From: Corallium rubrum
Taxonomy: Eukaryota > Cnidaria > Anthozoa > Scleralcyonacea > Coralliidae
DNA: 64,000 bases
NCBI GenBank assembly: GCA_964035015.1
Contig: OZ035997.1
Location: forward strand, 87,387,483-87,451,482
Direction of reading: 5' to 3'
This document shows, piece after piece, positions 12,776 through 22,421 of this stretch (positions are counted from its first letter, which is position 1; each line of letters begins with the position of its first letter). A program made the position numbers and the translations under genes. The notes under the pieces are model-generated. The model ran no database searches, was not told the origin of the DNA, and worked only from the letters and a program-made list of their open reading frames with translations.

Positions 12776-13077
12776 GGTGCTTTAGTGAAAAATAGGTACG
12801 CAATGCGTACATGCGGATACTGGTATTATTTGGCCAACAGGTAATGATTGAACAACGTAAATTGTTGACTAAAACATACTGAAAATGCTTGATAACCTTG
12901 TGACATATCAGCATATGCTCTCACGTATCATCTAGAATCGACAATAATTATTAATTTTTAAATGCCTTTAATAACTTAACAATATAAATGCTTAATTCTA
13001 GCCCTTACTTAAACTCCAACCCAATCCCTAACCCAAGCCCTGCCCCAACCCTAATCTTAACTGTAATCTTAAAATGA

Positions 13078-13975
13078 CAATTTTAGGTAAATTGGGAAAA
13101 ACGGGAAACCGTCGCTAATATCGCTTTCGTTCTAATCTTTACTGTCTACGTTAGACTCTGGTAACACATGAATTGATTTGTCTCAACAATGATCAACGCG
13201 CTTTTTGAATAAGTACTTTATACGCCTACATGTAACTCAAGCAGTACCAAATACAGTTGATTTCTGCGTATATACAGACAATCAGATGGCTGAGGGCCTA
13301 ACATGTCAACAGTAGATTTGAAACATTAGTTAAAAGGCTATTCATATTTCATAAAGATCCCAAACAAGCACTCGCTCTGATTCGAACCTAAACAAGCACT
13401 AGCTCTGTCTCTTCGTCCATGAAAAGCTTCTCGTTTGAGCGAGAAAGTTGAAGTACGTTACGAAATAATTATAATAACACTTTGCATGTATGATTTTATT
13501 ATGCGATTCTGAATTACTGAACACGAAAAAGTATTGCATGTAAACGAGCATTGACCGCGCGCTTGCTATTAAGATAACACTGAATACATATAATATCATA
13601 ACCTAAAAGCTATGAAATGCATACTATCTGGTATATAGGTATATGGTTTAGAAAGCAGTCACTGATTTGCAAAAATTGACAAAATCGTTTAAACTTTACT
13701 GTATCGACAGACCAGTAGACCACTATATCAGCTATCAACTCGTCGTGGATATTTTCTTGGCTTCTTGTGATCGCGTGCAATTATCCATTACCTGAAGCGA
13801 AACTCGACTTCCAATCTTCCAGTGGTAGTTCTTGTACACGCTCGTAAACCCTTCGGACATACGAATAAGACTTCTGAAGTATGCCTATTAGCTTTTCGGC
13901 TTGATCACCTGATTGACGAAAACATTCGGACACATCTATGGTTTAGCAACCAGTATCCGCAAAAACGCACGTTAA
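13078..13975. repeat. Diverged direct duplication, copy A
   Basis: This block aligns in the same orientation with 14226-15237. Shared landmarks in order are GGTAAATTGGGAAAAACGGG, AGACTCTGGTAACACATG, AACAAGCACTAGCTCTG, GACAGACCAGTAG, TCGTAAACCCTTCGGACATA and TGGTTTAGCAACCAGTATCC. Divergence is substantial (roughly 20% with indels), so the duplication is old. No protein is conserved between the copies. Confidence 0.75.
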
Positions 13976-14225
13976 GTGGATTTACATAACAGTTTTATTT
14001 ATTGTTCAACCTGCTGTTTGTTCTTTTTGTAATCTTGGCGGCAAGCAGCTTTTGGCACAGCATAACCTATGTTGACTTGATTTATTTTTGCGACGTCATT
14101 ACAGCTTGTTTTCTCCTGGACATGTTAACTGTTCAGTTTTGTGAACAGGAAAAAAACATGAAACGCGGTCCCTATAATCGCATTAAAATATGATACTTAT
14201 ATCGCTTTAATTTCGCTTGAGTGTA

Positions 14226-15088
14226 ATGTTAGGTAAATCGGCAAAAACAGGAAACGCGGACGCTAATCGCATTGTTAAAGAATATGATATTTTTATGTTT
14301 TATATGTCTATGTTTTAGACTCTGGTAACATATGCATTCATGCGTCTCAATAAATCAATGTTCAACGCGTTTTTGGAATAGGCATCGCATACACGTCTAC
14401 ATGTAACATAAACAATGCCAAGCACGGTGGATTTCTGCGTGTAACTTATAGCTAAAACATCTTGGCCGAGCGCCTATGAACACATAAACACTTGAAACAT
14501 TTAATAGTTAAAAGGGCATTCAGATTTCAGAAAGATCTTTAATTCGAAGCCAAACAAGCGCTCACACTGTTTCTTCGCCCTTGGAAAGCTTGTCGTTTAG
14601 GCGACAAAGTCGAAGAGCGTTCCGGAATTATTATAGTAACACCTTGTATGGTTTTATTACGTGATGCTGTATTGAACACGGGAAAGTATGGCATGTAAAT
14701 GTGCAGTCACCGCGCGCTTGTATTTATAGTATAAAACAACAGTACATACATACATACATACATACACATACATACATGCATAAAAATGTATTAAAATGCT
14801 GAAATTCATTTTGTTTCGAAACCAGACAATCTGCAAAAATTCTCAAAAACGTTCAAATTTATATACCGACAGACCAGTAGCCCACTGTGAGCTGTCGACT
14901 TGTCATCATATTTCTTGACGTCTTGTGATCGCGTGCAAATGTTCATTACCTGAAGCAAAACTCAACTTGTTCGTATTCACGTTCGTAAACCCTTCGGACA
15001 TACAAATAAGACTTCTGAAGTATGCTGATTCGGACTATTCCTATTGGTCTGCGTTGATCACGTGATTGACGAAAACATTCTTACACAC

Positions 15089-15185
<97 letters not shown>

Positions 15186-15237
15186 AACCGCGCTCATGAC
15201 ATAGCGGATTATGGTTTAGCAACCAGTATCCGCAAAA
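14226..15237. repeat. Diverged direct duplication, copy B
   Basis: This is the second copy of the 13078-13975 block in the same order and orientation. It differs by a CA-repeat expansion near its end (15087-15187), which sits between the GATTGACGAAAACATTC and TATGGTTTAGCAACCAG landmarks that are close together in copy A. Confidence 0.75.
15087..15187. repeat. CA dinucleotide microsatellite
   Basis: About 50 CA units with one TA interruption. The 'THTHTH' open frame across it is an artefact of the repeat. Confidence 0.97.
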
Positions 15238-15319
15238 ATGAATTACTTTTAAATGAAGTCTCTCTCGTACTCAATAAGTGACGTTATCATTCTTGAATTT
15301 TCTGCCGCCATTTTGAGAT

Positions 15320-15508
15320 TTAGACCCTGTTTACACGATGCCGGTACAATTTGAAAACGGAACAAAATCATGCCGTTTAGGCCTTGCGTTTACACGATAC
15401 CGGCACAAAAATAACATGAAATGTTATATGCTGTATTTGCATACCGGCATGATTTTGTTCCTTTTTCAAATTGTACCGGCATCGTGTAAACGGGGTCTGA
15501 ATAACGGC
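15320..15508. repeat. MITE-like inverted repeat (GTTTACACGATGCCGG family)
   Basis: The ends AGACCCTGTTTACACGATGC at 15320 and its complement ending GGGTCT at 15508 are inverted, with about 50 bp arms that include CGGTACAATTTGAAAACGGA. The 'GTTTACACG' terminal motif is shared with the element at 28381-28565. Confidence 0.75.
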
Positions 15509-15648
15509 TCAAGTTTAATGTGCAGCGGAATTTTCTTTTTAATTTTGACGTCATATCGTCAAAGTCAGGTCAAAATTGACGGTATGACGTCAAAATTGAA
15601 AAAAAACTCCGCTGTACATCAAAATTGTGCCGTTATTCAAACTCAAAA
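15509..15648. repeat. Hairpin repeat directly adjoining the preceding MITE
   Basis: GAATAACGGCTCAAGTTTAA...TTTTGACGTCATA and TATGACGTCAAAATTG...GCCGTTATTC are inverted arms of about 60 bp around a short centre. Outside both elements, GCCGCCATTTTGAG at 15302 and CTCAAAATGGCGGC at 15642 form a further inverted pair, so the two hairpins may sit within a larger inverted-repeat unit. Confidence 0.65.
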
Positions 15649-16519
15649 TGGCGGCATAAAATATGAGAATGATTTCTCGAGTACGGGAGCAGATATCGTA
15701 AAACTATTAACATTTCCAAACATGACATTTAAATTACTATACTTTCTATTTTAAAGTAATCTATTTTTTGACTGAAGTTCCTGTTTAGAATCGAACTAAT
15801 ATCCAATCAAATTTGTCTTACTTTTACGATTTTCCACATGTTGTCATAACACGAACTACCAGTCGCTGTGCGCTATCGGCCATGCTTTGGTATCCAGTTC
15901 AATATACTATATTATACCGGTATACTGTGTTATATTATATAAGAGTGGAGATTAATTACTCGGGCTACATGTACCTGTGGTAGGCCGAGTCTAGGTTTCG
16001 CCTCGGTTTCTGTGTTTGTATTTTTTTTTGGTGTCACAAAATTGCATTTCTGCACATTTTACTTCCGGTGTACGGTCAGCTGATCACTGTGATCAGGCTT
16101 AACCAATCATGATGCGTGCTCACTTGCTTTCAATCACAGATGGGCATGCTCGACTCGACAGCCAAGTTCTTTCTATTCGACGGTGTTTGACGAAGTGAGT
16201 TACTAAACACCGTTATTGATCAGTCATGTGACTGACAACTGTGTTAATGTTAAATTTGCTCACTACGCTATATATATTGATGGCGGTAAGTCAGTAAATG
16301 TACACTAAAAGATGCTGAGCTATTATTTCGATCTGGGTTAATATTCCGCCGTCTCAAGACAAACTGATTACTGATAAATGATTTGTGATTTATTGAATTT
16401 TAATACTGAAAAGTATCACTCATGGTCACAGTCTGAGATAACCTGCTGACTATTAGAAACTATCTGCAAGATGAGCGAGACATAAACAACGTTGAAAACA
16501 CGTCTTGCCAGTTCGCTGG
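15649..16519. other. Intergenic sequence
   Basis: No gene recognised. It carries a segment (about 15960-16260) similar to 1965-2190. There is also a TA-rich stretch at 15900-15945. Confidence 0.5.
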
Positions 16520-16851
16520 TAGCCTGCGAATACAGCCGCCTCACATCGGGCGCCCCGGTGAAACGCGAACCCCCGAGAGAGACGTCTGCGACTCGAGAGT
16601 AAAAATTCCATACTGATGACGTAAGTCCGTCCTGAATCAGGACGGAGTTCCTGATTGGTTTAGAAGCTTTGAAAGGCTCAGACGCTCACAACAAGAACAA
16701 TTTCAATGCTCAGTTTCTGTCCTAAATTCTAAAGCGAAAGCCTAGTTATTGCCAAAAAAAGGAAAACGGATAGCTATTCTTCTCACTATGAGTTCGATTA
16801 GCGATAAATTCGAAAATCGAACGATTTTCCGTCATCAAGCGGGACTTCCTG
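16520..16851. repeat. Long repeat, plus-orientation copy of an inverted pair
   Basis: This block is the near-identical inverted complement of 27538-27882. It begins TAGCCTGCGAATACAGCCGC and contains AGTCCGTCCTGAATCAGGAC and TCATCAAGCGGGACTTCCTG. Its TAGCCTGCG start resembles the termini of the hAT-like element at 6474. It is followed by a 100 bp module (16852-16952) whose orientation relative to the flank differs between the two loci. Confidence 0.85.
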
Positions 16852-16952
16852 TTGAATCTTTAAATAGTCGTTTGAATCTTTAAATAGTCGTAACCTAGCA
16901 ACGTGGGTTTCAATTTCACTCCGCCGTGAGAATAACAATTCAACTAGCCTGA
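16852..16952. repeat. 100 bp module with ATCTTTAAATAGTCG direct repeats
   Basis: It contains two copies of TGAATCTTTAAATAGTCG and the block AACCTAGCAACGTGGGTTTC through ATAACAATTCAACT. The same module occurs in the same plus-strand orientation at 27442-27532, although the DNA next to it (16520-16851 versus 27538-27882) is inverted. Confidence 0.8.
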
Positions 16953-16956
16953 GTAT

Positions 16957-17020
16957 CAGGCCCTTCTTTTTCTTCTGGGGACTGGGCGGAAAACGGAGAG
17001 AAAAAGAAGGGCCTGACACA
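16957..17020. repeat. Small hairpin MITE
   Basis: GTATCAGGCCCTTCTTTTTC and GAAAAAGAAGGGCCTGACAC are inverted arms around a loop of about 25 nt. It lies directly after the 16852-16952 module and is absent from the corresponding place in the 27.5 kb copy. Confidence 0.75.
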
Positions 17021-18464
17021 AATCTATTTATAGACCAGTGTTCTTCGTCCAGAATCTGGACGAAACCCTGATTGGTTGAGAGACAAAAGCCGGAAATACA
17101 TCAACGGAAATTAAGTAATTAACGGATTCGAACCGTGGGAATTGCCGAGAAGCCGCCCAGACTCCGACTACTCGACTAGAAACTTTGTGTTTTCTCAAAT
17201 TTACCGTTTGCGTTTTTGCCATTTTCATGGACAAGAGCGATTAAAGAAGCTGAGAGGGAACCTCCACGTTTTGCCCGTAATACTATGCGTGAAGGAAGAG
17301 CAAGAACTGTACAATGTATATTGAAAGCCAGCCTAGCTGTCAAAACAAAACACTGCTGCTGTCTTGTCGTCTGACTCGAGGTCTGACTACGGGAAGAAAC
17401 AATTCCACTTGAAAGTTCATTCTGATCGGAAAAGCAAGTGCAAACGCAGTGTCCGTAATTTATAGTCTACTGGAACTTATACGCAAGTACTGTACGTATA
17501 AAGTCTGAATACAAACCATATCAACTATCAAGGCCGCTTTGCACCCTTTGCTTGAATCTTTAACTGAAACGCAGTTGTTGAAATGGTGAAACATCAAAAC
17601 TTTTAGTGAAAACATTTAAAATGTTGTGGCTATTCGGAAAATCGAAATTGCCGTTGTGCATTTAATTAAAATATCTGGGAATATATTTGAGAATTGTTGT
17701 AATCTTATCAATATTAAAATATTTGGTGGTTCCCGAATCCCAATCGTATAAATAATTTCCCTAATTGCAAATTGCTGGTTCACTGCAGTATACAGTACTA
17801 AATTTTACTTCGGCATTGCCACTTCGAAAGATTACTTGAAAACTGAATGAACGTGTGTTTGAAGATGTTTATGCACAAGCAATGAATTTTTTGAGGTTCG
17901 ATTTGGTTAGAATGAATTTGTTCGGTGAAGCTTTTATAGCAATACAAAACAGGAAGTGATTTTTATTGGCTATGGCGCGTCACGTGAATAGGGGGCGGAG
18001 GAGAAGAATCAACCAGACACAGTGCTAAAATGCGGTGCCCTGTGGCATTCAAAATGTCGCGTCAAACGCAGGTGCGTCACGCAGCTCGGCTTTTGCACAA
18101 TTGCACATTATGCTAGCATAATTTTGAGCATTTTGGCAATGGAAAAGCAATGAGAATAATGCTATAGCATTCTGGCAAGGAAGTGTATTCATCAAACAAT
18201 AATTTGTTAATTACATGTATTAATAATATACAGAATTATATCTATGTTATCAGATGGTATGTTTTAAAATTTTGAGAGTTTAATACAAAAGTCTTATTTT
18301 GCAGTTCGGGGGAAGTTCGTTTTTGTATTAAGTCGCATGTTTTAAAGGAAATCATTTATATGAAGTTAGTACCGATACAGTGTGTACTTGAACCATGCAT
18401 TCTGCTCCCAGATCTGTGCTCCGAGTCACAGAATAGATATCTATTCAGTGTCCGAGTGGAGTGC
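17021..18464. other. Intergenic sequence before the BEL/Pao element
   Basis: No gene recognised. Short open frames here lack domains. A small palindrome CGTCCAGAATCTGGACG at 17048 resembles CGTCCTGAATCAGGACG at 16629. Confidence 0.5.
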
Positions 18465-18469
18465 ATCTT

Positions 18470-18676
18470 TGTTCGAGATTGAGCTAAAAACAGACTACGT
18501 ATTTCCGCCGGAAATAACACGCATAGTCCTAAGCTGAAGACCGTGGGAACTGAGTTGTTGTTGTGCGGCCGTGCTTCGAGTGAGAGTATTAAACTAATCT
18601 GTGAACTATGAACTGTGAATAAAACCTTTAAAACCTTTTGTGATTTATCTTGGATATAAGCGAAAAGATTCAGGAT
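18470..18676 (+). repeat. 5' LTR of the BEL/Pao element
   Basis: It starts TGTTCGAGATTGAGC and ends AAAGATTCAGGAT. It contains an AATAAA at about 18618, a plausible polyadenylation signal. It is identical to the 3' LTR except for two base differences (AGCTGAAGACC versus AGCTAAAGACC, and GAACTATGAAC versus GAACTGTGAAC). Confidence 0.95.
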
Positions 18677-18679
18677 ACG

Positions 18680-18697
18680 TGGCACCCCCGATGGGAC
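18680..18697 (+). other. Primer-binding site of the BEL/Pao element
   Basis: TGGCACCCCCGATGGGAC begins 3 nt after the LTR. It starts with the TGG that pairs with the CCA end of a tRNA. I did not identify the matching tRNA. Confidence 0.7.
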
Positions 18698-18731
18698 TGT
18701 GAAAACCCATATATTAAACAAGAACGCGACA

Positions 18732-21700
18732 ATGTCAGTGGAAATTCAAAACAGCAAAACAGCGACGTCAACAAACGACGCCTTTGTGATATCTGAAACT
18801 GTTCTTCGGACGAAGATTACACAGCTTGAGCGAGCTACGGAAAAAGCTGAAACAGTTATACAAACGGAGAAAAAACGAGTAATTGCCAGGCACGTCGATA
18901 CCTTGAAAGAAACTCTATCTGAAGTAAACCGATTGCGAAGGGACGTCGAGGCAGAAAAAATCGCTAAAAGCATAGACGCGGGTGAAATCGACAAGTGGAA
19001 TGACGATGTCGAAAACAAGATGGAAACAGCCGACGGTATGATTGAAATGTTAGAAGGATGGTTGGAAGAACAAGACGCAAAGATAGAAAGATTACAGCGT
19101 GATCAGAAAGTCGAAAGAGAGAATCAAGAGCGAGAAGAACGACTACACTTCGAGCTTAAACTACACGAAGCGAAAGTGAAACTACAAGCCGAAATAATTA
19201 AACAGGATACACCACAGACAAACCACGAAACGCTCAAGTTACAAGCGAGGTTACCTAAACTTCAAATAACTAAGTTCAACGGAACTTATGGCGACTGGCC
19301 TCGGTTTTGGAGTCTGTATTCCGAAACTATCGACAAGACCAGCGTACCTCCTGTAAGTAAGTTCTCCTACCTAAGAGAATTGTTGTGTGAAAAAGCAAAG
19401 AAAACCGTAGAAGCTTTACCGCATACAGCCGAAGGCTATAACCGAGCCATTGCCATTCTTAAAGATCGTTTTGGAAAGGAAAGTGAAATTGTGAAAACCT
19501 ACGTAAAAGAAATACTGGATCTGCCTCATATCGCCACGACTAACGCAAAAAGAATACACGAGTTTTTCGAGAAACTGGCTTACTGTGTACAGTCGTTGGA
19601 AACACTTAAACAACTTGACGCAGTCAATGGCACTGTCTCGATGATTCTGGATAAATTGCCCGCCATCAGAGGAGATCTCGTTAGAAGCGACTCTAACTGG
19701 GAAAGCTGGAACTTCGTACAATTTACTGAAGCTCTGCGACTCTGGACCCGACGAAATCTAGTCATAGAAGATGCGAAATCAGAAGACCCATCAAAGAAAC
19801 GAGATCGACAAAGCCGAGGATGTTACCAAACACAACAAAGGAAGGGTCGACAGCCAGGAAAACCAAAAGCGTGTGTGTACTGTAACGAAGATAATCATCG
19901 GTCTTCGGAGTGTGGCTCAGTTACGACTGCAGAAGAAAGGAAGAAAATCTTGGCAAACAAGAAGTTGTGTTTCAACTGCACGGGACATGCACACCGAGCT
20001 TCAGAGTGCAAAAGTACAGCGACGTGTAAGAACTGCAGCAAAAGACATCACACCTCGATTTGCGATGTTAACCACGAGACCGGCCAACCAGACCCGGAGG
20101 CAGGGCTTACAGCTAGCAGACAAGAAGACCATGAGATAATCTACCCCATAGTGGTTGTTGAAATCGATGGAATCAAGACCCATGCACTGTTGGACACAGG
20201 GTCTGGTAGCTCTTATGCATCGGCCAAACTGATTCATGCTCTCAAGAAAAGACCAAAGCAAGTGAAGACGAGAACGGTGGACATGATGTTGAGTTCTACG
20301 ACCACCAAAGTAGAAATATATTCAGCCAGTCTCGCAGCGGTTGACGGGCAGTTCAAAATGGAGATCGAGTTGTCAAAAGTACACAAACCTCAAATTATGA
20401 TGACCAGAAACCCTAACTACAAGAAGCTGCTCGCGAAGTATAGTCATCTCGAGGGAGTAAAGATTAACGATCAAGATGAGAGAGAGCAAATCCCGATTCA
20501 CGTCGTTTTGGGCGCAAGTGAGTACGCAGCTGTCAAGACAGCAACAGCACAGAAAGTTGGATCGCCTGGGCAACCTGTGGCAGAAAAGACACTACTTGGA
20601 TGGACTGTTATGTCACCAGGAAGAGAAGATGAGGAGAGTCCAGTCCTTCTCACACAATCTACTACGACAGACTACGAACAGCTCTGCGCTTTAGATGTTC
20701 TTGGACTGGCAGATACACACGAAGATGATCAACAAGCAGTGTACCAGGAGTTTAGAGAACAGCTCGAAAGGGATGAAGCTGGCTGGTACCAGACCAAGTT
20801 GCCATGGAAGGGAAACCATCCAACGTTGCCTACCAATGAGAGGGGAAGTAAAAAACGACTGGATCAACTGGTTCGCAAACTAGAGAAGAACAACCAATAT
20901 GAAGAGCACAACAGCATAATACAAGAGCAGTTTCAGGAAGGAATAATTGAAACCGCACCTGAAGAGCCAAGTGGAAAAGTGTTCTACATCCCGCACAAGG
21001 GTGTTGTCCGGAACAATGCAGAGAGCACAAAACTCCGCATTGTCTATGACGCGTCGGCGAGGGAGAACAACGACCAACCTTCGTTGAATGAATGTCTACA
21101 TCCTGGTCCCCCTCTTCAGAACCGGCTGTGGGATATTTTAGTGAAATCGAGGTTTTACCCAATTCTTCTAACTGGTGACCTTAAAAAGGCATTCCTTCAG
21201 ATCAGGATCAAGGAGGAAGAGAGGGACTCTCTACGTTTTCATTGGAAGGAGCCAAGCAGTAACGAGATGAAAGTCTACCGGTTTACGAGAGCACTGTTCG
21301 GCCTCACATCATCACCATTTCTTCTCGCAGGAGTTCTCAACCAGCACTTTGATAACTGGAAAGACCAATTCCCCGAGGTTGTTCAAGAGCTACGTGACGG
21401 TCTCTATGTCGACGACCTGATGACTGGCGGCATTACAGTGGCAGAAACAAGAGGAAAGAAGGTAATCGCTACGAATGTGTTTGAAAGTGCGACATTCTCC
21501 ATTCAGAAGTGGCACTCTAACGCAACAGAACTGGAAGAACGTGGCAAGTCATCGCCTGGTACTGAAGAAATGACGTACGCCAAACAACAACTGGGAGGAG
21601 CTGAACCAAATGTCGGAAAATTACTGGGACTACCCTGGAATAGAGGACAAGACACCATCAGCGTCATCCTCAACGCAGAAAATGGCACAACGAAGAGAAG

Positions 21701-22421
21701 TCTTCTTTCCCAACTTGCTAAGATCTACGACCCTTTAGGTCTCGCGTCACCGACCACACTGGTTGCCAAACTACTGTATCGTGACATTTGTGATACCAAA
21801 TTGCCCTGGGATGCAAGACTACCAGAGACACTTTTGAAACGTTGGAAAGATTGGAGTGACTCAATGGTCGAAAACTTCACAATACCTCGCTCACTCACAC
21901 CACACCATCTGCCAATCACGGAGATTACCCTGCATGCATTTGGGGATGCAAGTTCGCGTGGAGTCAGTGCGGTAGTCTATGCAGTGGTCCGGCAAAAACG
22001 TGAAGTAACACAAGGTCTGGTTTGTGCCAAATCGCGCATCGCAAAATGTAACTTAACCATTCCACGGTTAGAGTTAATAGCTGGTCATATGGCGGTGAAC
22101 CTCGTGACTAATGTGAACGCAGTTCTCAAAGATCATCAAGTAAATATCCACTGCTGGCTTGATTCAACAGTTGCCCTCTACTGGATTAAGGGCCAAGGCG
22201 ACTATCGTCAGTTCGTAGCCAACCGCGTGAAAAAGATTCGACAACATGACCAAGTCACCTGGCATCATGTACCGACCTCAGAAAATCCTGCTGACCTGGG
22301 GAGTAGAGGGGGAGACGTCGTTAAAAACCAGCTGTGGAGAGAGGGTCCTACATGGTTAAGAAATCCTCCCGAATGGCCACCAGATGCAACTGTAGAATCC
22401 ACGGAGGTGAGGCTAAGGTGA
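18732..22421 (+). CDS. BEL/Pao Gag-Pol: gag, protease, reverse transcriptase, RNase H
   Basis: One open frame of about 1,230 codons. I chose the ATG at 18732 (MSVEIQ); the frame extends upstream to 18699 but without an ATG. It begins with a charged, probably coiled-coil region of about 150 residues, then a DUF1759-type gag segment (KFNGTYGDWPRFWSLY). Three zinc knuckles follow (CVYCNEDNHRSSEC, CFNCTGHAHRASEC, CKNCSKRHHTSIC), then an aspartic protease with LLDTGSGSSYA near 20190. The reverse transcriptase has LLTGDLKKAFLQIRI and LYVDDL (catalytic YVDD near 21403). A Peptidase_A17-like connection leads to RNase H, with AFGDASSRG, PRLELIAGHMA and HCWLDSTVALYW. The frame closes at a TGA at 22419-22421, just where the integrase should begin; the integrase continues in the -1 frame (22334-23998). 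The product would act in cytoplasmic particles to make cDNA. Confidence 0.93.
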   Translation: MSVEIQNSKTATSTNDAFVISETVLRTKITQLERATEKAETVIQTEKKRVIARHVDTLKETLSEVNRLRRDVEAEKIAKSIDAGEIDKWNDDVENKMETADGMIEMLEGWLEEQDAKIERLQRDQKVERENQEREERLHFELKLHEAKVKLQAEIIKQDTPQTNHETLKLQARLPKLQITKFNGTYGDWPRFWSLYSETIDKTSVPPVSKFSYLRELLCEKAKKTVEALPHTAEGYNRAIAILKDRFGKESEIVKTYVKEILDLPHIATTNAKRIHEFFEKLAYCVQSLETLKQLDAVNGTVSMILDKLPAIRGDLVRSDSNWESWNFVQFTEALRLWTRRNLVIEDAKSEDPSKKRDRQSRGCYQTQQRKGRQPGKPKACVYCNEDNHRSSECGSVTTAEERKKILANKKLCFNCTGHAHRASECKSTATCKNCSKRHHTSICDVNHETGQPDPEAGLTASRQEDHEIIYPIVVVEIDGIKTHALLDTGSGSSYASAKLIHALKKRPKQVKTRTVDMMLSSTTTKVEIYSASLAAVDGQFKMEIELSKVHKPQIMMTRNPNYKKLLAKYSHLEGVKINDQDEREQIPIHVVLGASEYAAVKTATAQKVGSPGQPVAEKTLLGWTVMSPGREDEESPVLLTQSTTTDYEQLCALDVLGLADTHEDDQQAVYQEFREQLERDEAGWYQTKLPWKGNHPTLPTNERGSKKRLDQLVRKLEKNNQYEEHNSIIQEQFQEGIIETAPEEPSGKVFYIPHKGVVRNNAESTKLRIVYDASARENNDQPSLNECLHPGPPLQNRLWDILVKSRFYPILLTGDLKKAFLQIRIKEEERDSLRFHWKEPSSNEMKVYRFTRALFGLTSSPFLLAGVLNQHFDNWKDQFPEVVQELRDGLYVDDLMTGGITVAETRGKKVIATNVFESATFSIQKWHSNATELEERGKSSPGTEEMTYAKQQLGGAEPNVGKLLGLPWNRGQDTISVILNAENGTTKRSLLSQLAKIYDPLGLASPTTLVAKLLYRDICDTKLPWDARLPETLLKRWKDWSDSMVENFTIPRSLTPHHLPITEITLHAFGDASSRGVSAVVYAVVRQKREVTQGLVCAKSRIAKCNLTIPRLELIAGHMAVNLVTNVNAVLKDHQVNIHCWLDSTVALYWIKGQGDYRQFVANRVKKIRQHDQVTWHHVPTSENPADLGSRGGDVVKNQLWREGPTWLRNPPEWPPDATVESTEVRLR

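Noticed and set aside
15066-15281. Open frame encoding long Thr-His repeats
   Set aside because: It simply reads through the CA microsatellite.
22410-22421. Ty1-like +1 slippery site (CTA AGG T)
   Set aside because: The integrase frame requires a -1 (or +2) change, so a +1 site would not connect the frames.
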